NCBI RefSeq assembly: GCF_003054555.1
Contig: NZ_CP026304.1
Coordinates: 6,696,001-6,760,000, forward strand
DNA: 64,000 nucleotides
Direction: 5' to 3'
Source: Streptomyces lunaelactis
GTDB lineage: Bacteria; Actinomycetota; Actinomycetes; Streptomycetales; Streptomycetaceae
This document shows positions 26,482 to 34,409 of the stretch, one piece after another. The translations under genes were made by a program, and so were the position numbers. Every line of letters starts with the position of its first letter. Position 1 is the stretch's first letter. The notes beneath the pieces were generated by a model, which had not been told where the DNA came from, did not search any database, and worked only from the letters and a program-made list of their open reading frames with translations.

Positions 26482-27480
26482 GTGAACAAGAGAAAGATAG
26501 CCGTCGCCGCCGTCGGTATCACCGGTCTCCTCACCGGCACCGTCTGCGCCAGCCAGGCCGTCGCCGACCCCTCCGGGCCGCCGCCCTACCGCCAGCTCTC
26601 CGGTGTCGGCTCCGACACCACGCAGGACGTGATGAACGGCCTGGCCAACGCGATCACCATCGGCGGCCAGAAGGTCATCGGCTCGTACGACGCCACCGGC
26701 TCGGCCCAGGTAACCACCAAGGACCCCGCCACCACCCCGGGCTGCACCGTCAACCGCCCGAACGGGTCGGGCGCCGGACGCACCGCCCTGCTGAACTCCC
26801 TGCAGGCGGCCAACGGCTGTCTGGACTTCTCGCGCTCCTCCAGCCTGAACCTGGGCGCCGCGAACCCCGGACTGACCTATGTCCCGTTCGCCGTGGACGC
26901 GGTGAGCTACTCGATCACGCCCACCAGCACGGTGCCGCGCAAGCTCTCCCTGGCCGACCTCAAGGCCATCTACCACTGCGACCCCAACTACGTGGGCACC
27001 GCTCCCAACTTCAGCCTCACGGTGTACCTGCCGCAGGCGGGCTCGGGTACCCGTAGCTTCTGGGAGTCCACGATGGGGATCACCGACGCCGACGTGGTCG
27101 CCGGCGTCTACCCCTGCATCAAGGACACCAAGGCCGGCGCCCCCGTCCAGGAGCACGACGGCCGTGTCCTCGACGACAAGTCGATCGTCCCGTTCTCCAT
27201 CGCGCAGTACAACTCGCAGGCCACGCAGACCATCGCCGACCTCCGCGGCCGCGCGATCCTCGGCACCATCGACAACCTCGCGCCGAACACCCTCAACAGC
27301 AACTTCGGTGTGAAGCGCGACGTCTACAACGTCATCCCGACCAGCAAGATCGGGACGGCGCCCTGGAGCACCGTCTTCGTCGGCTCGAACGCCCTGGTCT
27401 GCCAGCAGCCGACGGTGATCAACACCTACGGCTTCGCGACCAACGCGAACTGCGGCGACACCAGCAAGCAGACCCCCTGA
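26482..27480 (+). CDS. Secreted PstS-like binding protein 3
   Basis: 332 residues. A signal peptide (IAVAAVGITGLLTGTVCASQAVA) precedes a single binding-protein domain: LSGVGSDTTQDVMNGLA, RPNGSGAGRTAL, LDFSRSSS, YVPFAVDAVSYSI, LSLADLKAIY and LPQAGSGTRSFW. These follow the order of PstS ligand loops but with changed residues. There is no lipobox and no C-terminal helix, so it is predicted to be released or held by protein contacts. The GTG at 26482 follows GAGAGG; the upstream frame looks non-coding. Its presence with two tethered paralogues suggests a relay. Confidence 0.78.
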   Translation: MNKRKIAVAAVGITGLLTGTVCASQAVADPSGPPPYRQLSGVGSDTTQDVMNGLANAITIGGQKVIGSYDATGSAQVTTKDPATTPGCTVNRPNGSGAGRTALLNSLQAANGCLDFSRSSSLNLGAANPGLTYVPFAVDAVSYSITPTSTVPRKLSLADLKAIYHCDPNYVGTAPNFSLTVYLPQAGSGTRSFWESTMGITDADVVAGVYPCIKDTKAGAPVQEHDGRVLDDKSIVPFSIAQYNSQATQTIADLRGRAILGTIDNLAPNTLNSNFGVKRDVYNVIPTSKIGTAPWSTVFVGSNALVCQQPTVINTYGFATNANCGDTSKQTP

Positions 27481-27573
27481 CGCAGCCGCAGCACCTTCGT
27501 AGTTGCTCAACCCCCCATGCCTGATTCATCGCTTTCGTCACTTTCGAATCCTTCCAAGAAGGAGAGCACGACT

Positions 27574-29148
27574 GTGTGGAAGAACACCCTCTCGCGAACC
27601 CTGGCGGGCGGTCTCGCGAGCCTGGTCGCCGTGCTTGCAGGCGGCCTGATCCTGGCTCCGTCGGCGCACGCCGCCGACATCGGCATCGCAGTGATCACCC
27701 CGGCGACCGGCTCCGACGTCTCCAGCATGACGCTGACGACGTCCGGCCCCTGCCCGGCCAACGCCACCAACGTCATTGTCTCGGTGACCGGTTCGGGCTT
27801 CCCGGCCGGCGGCCAGAACGTGGTCGGCAACTCGCCGATCAGCACCTACGGATCGACGGCGGACGGCGGGCTCATCATCCCGCTCTCCCAGACGATGCGT
27901 GACTACGCCAACACGGCGGGTTTCACCAACCTGACCGGCAAGTACAGCTTCCAGGTCACCTGCCGGACAGCCTTCAACGGCACCAGCCTCGGTGACTTCC
28001 CGGGCGGGGTCTGGTTCACCTCCAACACGGCGTACCAGAACACCGACCCGGCCGTGAAGACCGACACCACCACCTCCCTCGCGGTGTCCCCGGCAAGCCC
28101 GGTCACCGCGGGTGCTCCCGTGACGCTGACCGCGACCGTCGGCCCGGCCGGCGCCGCGGGCACGGTGCAGTTCAGCGACAACGGCGCTGCGCTGGGCAAC
28201 CCGGTGAACGTCTCCGGCGGCCAGGCCGCGCTCACCACGAGCAGCCTGGGCGCGGGCAGCCACTCGCTGACGGCCGCCTTCACGCCGAGCAGCACCGCCT
28301 ACAACGCGTCCGCGTCCGCCGCGGTCGCGTACACGGTCAACACCGCTCCGGCGACCGCGACCACGACCGCGCTGGCCGTCTCGCCGGCCGGTACCGCGGC
28401 CCAGTTCAGCCCGGTCAGCATGTCGGCCACGGTGGCGCCCGCCTCGGCGGCCGGTTCCGTGAAGTTCCAGGACACCGTGGGCGGCACCACCACCACGCTG
28501 GCCACGGTGCCGGTCGCCGCCGGTCAGGCCGCCTACACCACGAGCAGCCTGGGCGCGGGTGACCACTCCTTCTCGGCGGTCTTCGTCCCGACGAACCCGG
28601 CCGCGTACCTCGGCTCCAACTCCGGTGCCGTTCCGTACGTGATCGGCGCCTTCGCCGGTGTCACCGCCTCGCAGGACATCACCACCACCGTCGAGGCCGG
28701 TGCGCTGGTCATCAGCGTCGACAACCCGCATGTCACCCTGCCTTCCCCGGTGCTCAACGCCAACGGTGACCTGCTGTCCACCACGGGCGCGATCAACCCG
28801 GTCACGCTCACCGACACCCGCGCCGGTAACCCGGGCTGGTCCGTCAGCGGCCAGCTGACCGACTTCACCGACGGCGGCACGCACCTGATCAACGGTCAGA
28901 ACCTCGGCTGGACGCCGAAGCTGATCGACAAGGGCGCGTCCCAGACCGTCACTCCCGGTGCTGCCGTCGCGGCCGCGGGCGGTGTCGCCCCCGCGGACGC
29001 GGGCACGGCCGGACTCAAGTCCTCCCGTTCCCTCGCCAACGGAACCGGCCTGGGCACCGCCCACGTCGGGGCGGACCTGGCCCTCAACGCGCCGACCTCG
29101 ACCGTGGCCGGCACCTACACGGCCACGCTCACCCTCACGGCCATCTGA
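27574..29148 (+). CDS. Surface protein: repeat domain, two Ig-like domains, WxL-like C-terminus
   Basis: 524 residues. Signal peptide (to ~AHAA, residue 34); the operon's recurring ~120-residue domain (about 36-157, ending in WFTSNTAYQNTDPA); two Ig-like Big_3_5-type repeats (about 163-350, each closing with ALTTSSLGAGSHSLTAAF-like strands); then a WxL-like domain (about 360-524) with NPGWSVSGQLTDF and a final GTYTATLTLTAI. WxL domains bind peptidoglycan non-covalently in Gram-positives and usually work with a DUF916/WxLIP partner, which is the next gene. The GTG at 27574 follows AAGGAG. Confidence 0.78.
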   Translation: MWKNTLSRTLAGGLASLVAVLAGGLILAPSAHAADIGIAVITPATGSDVSSMTLTTSGPCPANATNVIVSVTGSGFPAGGQNVVGNSPISTYGSTADGGLIIPLSQTMRDYANTAGFTNLTGKYSFQVTCRTAFNGTSLGDFPGGVWFTSNTAYQNTDPAVKTDTTTSLAVSPASPVTAGAPVTLTATVGPAGAAGTVQFSDNGAALGNPVNVSGGQAALTTSSLGAGSHSLTAAFTPSSTAYNASASAAVAYTVNTAPATATTTALAVSPAGTAAQFSPVSMSATVAPASAAGSVKFQDTVGGTTTTLATVPVAAGQAAYTTSSLGAGDHSFSAVFVPTNPAAYLGSNSGAVPYVIGAFAGVTASQDITTTVEAGALVISVDNPHVTLPSPVLNANGDLLSTTGAINPVTLTDTRAGNPGWSVSGQLTDFTDGGTHLINGQNLGWTPKLIDKGASQTVTPGAAVAAAGGVAPADAGTAGLKSSRSLANGTGLGTAHVGADLALNAPTSTVAGTYTATLTLTAI

Positions 29149-29289
29149 CCTTGTCGGACGGTCACGGGGGCGGCACCACTCCCAGGTAGCCGTCCCGGGC
29201 CGGGACGGGCAGCGATGCCCGTCCCGGCCTCCCACCCCCACGCAACCCACCCCGCTCCGCCCGTCCCGCGCCCGATCGGACGACCCGAC

Positions 29290-31149
29290 ATGATCACGAC
29301 CTCAGCCCGCCGCATCGCCGCCGTCCTGGCCGCATGCCTCCTCGCCGTCCTCCCGGCCGCAGCCGGAGCCGCGTCGGCCGCAGCCCCGGTTCCGGCCACA
29401 CGGCCGGGAGACGGCGGAGCGGGGCGTACGACCTTCGGTGTCCAGCCGTCGGCCGCGAAGAAGCCCGACGCGCGGCCCCACTTCTCGTACGGGGCAACCC
29501 CGGGCGCCGCCGTCACCGACCACATCGCCGTCCACAACTACGGCAAGAAGCCGCTCACCCTGCGCGTGTACGCCGGTGACGCCTTCACCACCGCCGACGG
29601 GGGCTTCGACCTGTTCGCGGCGAACCACAAGTCCACCGACGTGGGCACCTGGGTGAAGCTCGGCAAGAACGTGCTGAGCGTGCCCGCCCGGTCCCACGTC
29701 ATCGTGCCCTTCACCCTGACCGTCCCGCGGAACGTGACCCCCGGGGACCACACCGGCGGCATCGTCGCGTCGCTGTCGGCGGTACGCACCGACAAGAAGG
29801 GCAGCAAGGTCGCGGTCGACCAGCGCGTGGGGGCGCGGATATATCTGCGGGTCGCCGGGAAGCTGGGACCCCGGCTCACCGTCGAGGGCCTGCACACGAC
29901 CTACCACGGCACGGCCAACCCCTTCGGCACCGGCTCCGCGACCGTCACGTACACCGTGCGCAACACCGGAAACGTCCGGCTGGCGGCCCGTCAAGCGGTG
30001 CGCGTGCGCGATCTGTTCGGCGGCGCTGCGAAGGTGGCTGCCCCTCGTGACATCCCCGAGCTGCTGCCCGGCGCCGCCGTGACGATCACGGCTTCGGCCA
30101 CGGGCGTCCTCCCGGCCATGCGCGACACCACCACGGTCACCGTCGACCCGAGGCCCGTACGCGGCGACATCAAGCATCGCGTGCTGCCACGGGTCACCCG
30201 GGTCGAGAACTTCTGGGCCGTGCCGTGGGCGATGCTGGCCCTGCTGCTGGTCGCCGCCGGAGCCCTGACGTTCCTGCTCGTACGCAGGCGTCGGCGGCGC
30301 GGCGCCGGCACGAGCGCACCGGAGCTGCGCCCCGCCGCGGCCAGGTCGAAGCAGGCCGTCGGCCTCGCGGCGATCCTGCTCACCGCCGGAGCGGTCGTCG
30401 CGGGCGCACCGGCCGACGCCCGGGCGGCGGAGTCCGCGGAGGCGGTGGAGTCCGGAGGGCTCGCGGTCAGCCCGGCGCGGGGCAGCGACGCCCAGCCCAT
30501 CACGCTCAGTTCCGCCGCGCCCTGCCCCGCGAAGACCGCCAATGTCATCGCCCGCGTCACCGGAGCGGGATTCCCCCGCGGAGGCCAGATCGTCGTCGGC
30601 AACGCCCCGCTCGCCACCTATCCGAAGGTGCCCGGCGGCGGCCTGTCGATCCCGCTCACGTACACGATGCGGGACTACGCCAGCACGGCCGGCTTCACCA
30701 CACTGCGCGGCACCTACTCCTTCACGGTCAGCTGCCTCAAGGGCGCATTCGACCTGACGAGTCTGCGGGACTTCACGGGGTCCCTGCGGTTCACCGCGAA
30801 AGACGCGTACCGGGACGGTACGCGAGTCGCGGTCAAGGCTCCGGACGCGAAGGCGCCGGGGCAATCAGAGCAGCCCGTACCGCCGACCGTGTCGGGGGGC
30901 GGTACGGGCGCTGAAACAGGCAGCGCGGCGGGCGCCGGGGCGGTGGCACCTTCAGCGCCCGCGAACGGGTCCGCCGCACCCGCGGGTGCGCCCGCCGCGA
31001 CGGAAGCCGCCGCTCAGGACTCCAACACCTCACTCGTCGCCTGGTCGGTGGCCGGTTTCGCCGCCGCCCTGCCGGCCCTCCTCATGGGTGCGGCTCACTG
31101 GGCGCGGGGACGCAGGGCGCGTGCCGCCGAACCCGAGCCGGGCGACTGA
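29290..31149 (+). CDS. WxLIP (DUF916) protein fused to a second surface domain
   Basis: 619 residues. Signal peptide (1-30); WxL-interacting/peptidoglycan-binding domains of DUF916 type (about 46-290: TTFGVQPSA, HIAVHNYGKKPLTLRVYAGD, FTLTVPRNVTPGDHTGGI); membrane helix (311-331) followed by six Arg; a second signal-like helix (354-379); a copy of the recurring domain (about 388-510); a Gly/Ala/Pro linker; and a C-terminal helix (about 580-605). Three helices place both domains outside. The gene reads like a fusion of a WxLIP gene with a neighbour of the 31202 type. The preceding gene supplies a WxL-like domain, as in Gram-positive WxL loci. Confidence 0.78.
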   Translation: MITTSARRIAAVLAACLLAVLPAAAGAASAAAPVPATRPGDGGAGRTTFGVQPSAAKKPDARPHFSYGATPGAAVTDHIAVHNYGKKPLTLRVYAGDAFTTADGGFDLFAANHKSTDVGTWVKLGKNVLSVPARSHVIVPFTLTVPRNVTPGDHTGGIVASLSAVRTDKKGSKVAVDQRVGARIYLRVAGKLGPRLTVEGLHTTYHGTANPFGTGSATVTYTVRNTGNVRLAARQAVRVRDLFGGAAKVAAPRDIPELLPGAAVTITASATGVLPAMRDTTTVTVDPRPVRGDIKHRVLPRVTRVENFWAVPWAMLALLLVAAGALTFLLVRRRRRRGAGTSAPELRPAAARSKQAVGLAAILLTAGAVVAGAPADARAAESAEAVESGGLAVSPARGSDAQPITLSSAAPCPAKTANVIARVTGAGFPRGGQIVVGNAPLATYPKVPGGGLSIPLTYTMRDYASTAGFTTLRGTYSFTVSCLKGAFDLTSLRDFTGSLRFTAKDAYRDGTRVAVKAPDAKAPGQSEQPVPPTVSGGGTGAETGSAAGAGAVAPSAPANGSAAPAGAPAATEAAAQDSNTSLVAWSVAGFAAALPALLMGAAHWARGRRARAAEPEPGD

Positions 31150-31201
31150 ACACCACCACCATCCATACCTCTTGAACCATCAGTCACAGGGAGAGAACAC
31201 C

Positions 31202-32098
31202 GTGTCCATCACAACCAAGTCCCGCACCTTGATATCCCGGCCGGCCGCCGTCCTGCTCGGATCGCTGATCGCGGCGTCCGGCGCGGCCGGGGTGCTCACC
31301 GCGACCGCCGCGCACGCCGAGGTCGTCGGTTCGGCGGAGGTGTCCCCGGCCACCGGCACGGACGCCAGCGGGATTTCGCTGACCACGTCGAAGGCGTGCC
31401 CGGACGCGGCCACGAACCTCATCGTCGCGGTGAAGGGCTCGGGCTTCCCGGCCGAGGGCCAGAACGTGGTCGGCAACTCGCCGCTCAGCACCTACGGATC
31501 GACAACGGACGGCGGGCTCATCATCCCGCTCTCCCAGACGATGCGTGACTACGCCAGCACGGCGGGGTTCACCACGCTGCAGGGCCGTTACGACTTCACG
31601 GTGACCTGCCGTACCGCCTTCAACGGCACCAGCCTCGGCGACTTCACCGCGCCGATCTGGTTCACCTCCAACACCGCGTACCGCAACACCGACCCCGCCG
31701 GGCCGACGGCCACGCCGTCCTCGTCGGCGCCCACCAGCACCGCCCCCCCGTCGCCCACGGGGACCGCCTCGCCGACCGACACCGCGTCTCCGACCGACAC
31801 CGCCTCGCCCACCGACACCGCGACGCCCACCGACACGGCGACGCCCACCGACACGGCGCTGCCGACCGACACCGCGACGCCGACGGACACCGCGACCCCG
31901 GGCGGCGGCTCCCAGGGCATCTCCACCGACGTCAACGGCGGTGCCTCGGGCGGCGGCAATGGATCCCTCGCCGCCACCGGCACCGACGTGGCCATGGTCG
32001 GCGCGGTGTCGGCCCTCCTGGTCGCGGCGGGCATCACCGTCGTCCGCCGGAACCGCCGGAGCGACGAGTTCACCGTCACCGACACCCCGAACGTCTGA
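31202..32098 (+). CDS. LAXTG-anchored surface protein with recurring domain and TDTASP repeats
   Basis: 298 residues. Signal peptide (to AHA-E, ~39); recurring domain (about 43-165) with GSGFPAEGQNVVGNSPLSTY, IPLSQTMRDYASTAGFTTL and WFTSNTAY; a Pro/Thr/Ser/Asp stalk built of PTDTAS/PTDTAT hexapeptides (about 186-232); and a sorting signal LAATG (256-260) with hydrophobic stretch and a basic tail. The LAXTG form is used by class E sortases in Streptomyces, so it should be linked to the cell wall, but no active sortase is encoded in this window. GTG at 31202 follows AGGGAGAG. Confidence 0.82.
   Translation: MSITTKSRTLISRPAAVLLGSLIAASGAAGVLTATAAHAEVVGSAEVSPATGTDASGISLTTSKACPDAATNLIVAVKGSGFPAEGQNVVGNSPLSTYGSTTDGGLIIPLSQTMRDYASTAGFTTLQGRYDFTVTCRTAFNGTSLGDFTAPIWFTSNTAYRNTDPAGPTATPSSSAPTSTAPPSPTGTASPTDTASPTDTASPTDTATPTDTATPTDTALPTDTATPTDTATPGGGSQGISTDVNGGASGGGNGSLAATGTDVAMVGAVSALLVAAGITVVRRNRRSDEFTVTDTPNV
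31757..31898 (+). repeat. 18-nt tandem repeats coding the Thr/Asp/Pro stalk
   Basis: About eight 18-base units of the type ACCGACACCGCCTCGCCC encode (S/T)PTDTA hexapeptides. The array is coding and continuous with the LAXTG gene. Such repeats can expand or shrink, changing stalk length. Confidence 0.75.
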
Positions 32099-32113
32099 GG
32101 CGGGGGAGACACC

Positions 32114-33412
32114 ATGAAGTTCAGAACTGCACGCCGACCCCTGTCGGTCGCGCTGGCCTCGCTCCTCGCCGTCGGCGCGCTCGCGCTCGGCACCACCGGA
32201 GCCAGGGCCGATGTCCTCGGCCCGATGGAGGTGACGCCGGCCGCCGGTACGGACACCAGCGGGGTCACGCTGACCACCGCCGGGCCGTGCCCGGCCGAGG
32301 CCACCAACCTCATCGTCGCGGTGAAGGGCTCGGGCTTCCCGGCCGAGGGCCAGATCGTGGTGAGCAACTCACCGATCGAGACGTACGGTTCCACGGGCAC
32401 CGGCGGCACCGTGGTGCCGCTGACGCAGACGATGCGTGACTACGCCAGTACGGCGGGGTTCACCACGCTGGACGGGCGCTACGACTTCACGCTGACCTGC
32501 CGGGCCGCCTTCGGTTCGACGACGTACGGCGATTTCACCGCCCCCATCTGGTTCACCTCCAACACCGCCTACCAGAGCACCGCTCCCGCCGCCGCGACCA
32601 CGACCACCCTCGCGACGGCTCCGGTGAGCCCGGTCGTCCAGGGCACGGCCGTCAAGCTGACGGCGACGGTGGCCCCGGCCGAGGCGGCCGGTTCGGTGCG
32701 CTTCCTGGACGGGGCGACCCAGCTCGGCACCCCCGTCGCCGTGTCGGCGGGAGCGGCCACCCTGACCACCACCGCCCTGGCCGTCGGCGCCCACTCACTG
32801 AAGGCCCAGTTCACGCCGTCGGACCCGGCGGTGTACGGCTCTTCGGCCTCTGCGGCCCTGTCGTACACGGTCAAGATCAAGCCGCCGGCGGTCGTCACAC
32901 CGGCGAAGGTGACCGGCACCCTCAAGGTCGGCTACACGGCCACCTGCACCGTGGCCTTCGGCGGCGCGACGTCGATCAAGTACCTCTGGCTCCGTGACGG
33001 CGCAGTGATCAGTGGAGCCATCGCGCGCACCCGCCCCCTCGTCGCCGCCGACTACAACCACAAGACGGCCTGCCGCGCGATCGCGGCCAACAGCACCGGC
33101 AGTACCACCTCGACCAGCGCGGCCGTGACCGTGGCTGCGGGCCCGGCGCTGAAGAACGTGACGAGGCCCTCGGTCACCGGCACCGCCAGGGTGGGCTACC
33201 GGCAGACCGCCAGGCCCGGCACCTGGACCCCCGCTGCCACCACGTACAGCTACACCTGGAAGCGCGACGGGCGGACGATCACCGGTGCGACCCGCGTGAC
33301 CTACTACCCGACCAGGGCCGACCGCGGCCACCTGCTCACCGTCACCATCACGGCCAAGCGCCCCGGATACGCCTGGGGTTACGCCACCTCGGTGTCACGG
33401 AGGATCGGATGA
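32114..33412 (+). CDS. Secreted Ig-like surface protein with recurring domain
   Basis: 432 residues. Signal peptide (to ARA-D, ~33); recurring domain (about 37-158: GSGFPAEGQIVVSNSPIETY, LTQTMRDYASTAGFTTL); one Ig-like repeat (about 160-255); then two domains of about 85 residues containing W-x-R-D-G-x-x-I motifs (YLWLRDGAVISGA and YTWKRDGRTITGA), typical of actinobacterial beta-sandwich repeats that follow peptidases. No wall-sorting signal or membrane anchor, so it is secreted or held by protein contacts. Its stop overlaps the start of the sortase-like gene (ATGA at 33409). Confidence 0.78.
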   Translation: MKFRTARRPLSVALASLLAVGALALGTTGARADVLGPMEVTPAAGTDTSGVTLTTAGPCPAEATNLIVAVKGSGFPAEGQIVVSNSPIETYGSTGTGGTVVPLTQTMRDYASTAGFTTLDGRYDFTLTCRAAFGSTTYGDFTAPIWFTSNTAYQSTAPAAATTTTLATAPVSPVVQGTAVKLTATVAPAEAAGSVRFLDGATQLGTPVAVSAGAATLTTTALAVGAHSLKAQFTPSDPAVYGSSASAALSYTVKIKPPAVVTPAKVTGTLKVGYTATCTVAFGGATSIKYLWLRDGAVISGAIARTRPLVAADYNHKTACRAIAANSTGSTTSTSAAVTVAAGPALKNVTRPSVTGTARVGYRQTARPGTWTPAATTYSYTWKRDGRTITGATRVTYYPTRADRGHLLTVTITAKRPGYAWGYATSVSRRIG

Positions 33413-34380
33413 CAGCGCCGAGTGCCCTGGCGGACGCCGTGGCACAGGGCGACCAGCCGCCGGCCGGCGGCTGGTCGCCCGACAACCCGTCATCTCCGGA
33501 GTCCGGCCGGGCGCGTCAGGCGCGCCCGGCCGCCGGCCCCGCACTGCGCGTCGTCAGCGCGGCGCTGAGCATCCTCGCCGCGCTGCTGCTCGGATTCGTC
33601 GTCGACGTAGGTCTCGTGGGCGACCTCCGCCATGCCCGCGACCGGCAGGTCGACTACGCCGGTTTCCGGGCCGACCTGGCCAACGGGGTAGCTCCCGTCG
33701 GCCGTTCCGAGGGTGGCGGCGTGGCGCCGGAGCCCGGCGCGCCGGTGGCGCTGCTGGAGATCCCCGTGCTCCAGCTGCGCGAAGTCGTCCGCGAGGGCAC
33801 CACGGCACACGACCTGGCGCGGGGGGCGGGCCACCGCCGGGACACCACGCTGCCGGGCCAGTCCGGAGTCAGCGTGATCATGGGCCGCCAGGCGACCTAT
33901 GGCGGGCCGTTCCGGCACCTGGAGGACCTGACCGCGGGGGACCGGTTCACCGTGACCACGGGCCAGGGAAAGCACACGTACCGGGTCATCGGCCCGCGGC
34001 GGGAGGGCGATCCCCAGCCGCCGGCGCTCACCGGCGGCCGTGGCCGCGTCACGCTGATCACGGCCGACGGCACCCCGTTCATGCCCCGCGGCATTCTGCG
34101 GGTGGACGCGGACTTGGTCTCGGACGCCCAGCCCACCCCGCCGGCTGCCCTCCCTTCCGGCGCCCTGCCGGAGGACGAGAAGCCGATGGCCATGCAGCAG
34201 ACGGCCTGGCTGCCGCTCGTGCTGTGGGGCCAGGCGCTGGTGCTGGCGGCCGCGGCCATCGCATGGGCGCACGCCCGCTGGGGCCGTCCGCACACGTGGG
34301 TGGTGGGCGTGCCGCTGCTGGGCGCCCTCGGCCTGGCGGTCGCCGACCAGGCGGCGCTGCTGCTCCCCAACCTGCTGTAA
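33409..34380 (+). CDS. Sortase-fold membrane protein lacking catalytic His and Cys
   Basis: 323 residues. One N-terminal membrane helix (about 48-70), an extracytoplasmic sortase-like domain (about 110-235) and two C-terminal helices. The sortase landmarks align: PGQSGVSVIMGRQATYGGPF stands where active enzymes have GHR, so the catalytic His is R160; TLITADG stands where they have TLITC, so the nucleophile Cys is A219. An Arg (R227 or R231) remains. It therefore cannot work as a transpeptidase by the known mechanism. It may instead bind sorting-type peptides or scaffold the surface complex. Coupled to the preceding gene and 29 bases before pstB. Confidence 0.75.
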   Translation: MTAPSALADAVAQGDQPPAGGWSPDNPSSPESGRARQARPAAGPALRVVSAALSILAALLLGFVVDVGLVGDLRHARDRQVDYAGFRADLANGVAPVGRSEGGGVAPEPGAPVALLEIPVLQLREVVREGTTAHDLARGAGHRRDTTLPGQSGVSVIMGRQATYGGPFRHLEDLTAGDRFTVTTGQGKHTYRVIGPRREGDPQPPALTGGRGRVTLITADGTPFMPRGILRVDADLVSDAQPTPPAALPSGALPEDEKPMAMQQTAWLPLVLWGQALVLAAAAIAWAHARWGRPHTWVVGVPLLGALGLAVADQAALLLPNLL

Positions 34381-34409
34381 ACCCAGTCTCCGCCGAACAA
34401 GGACGTGCC

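Noticed and set aside
31757..31898. CRISPR-like regular repeats
   Set aside because: The units are 18 bases, contiguous with no spacers, in frame, and encode a Thr/Asp/Pro stalk.
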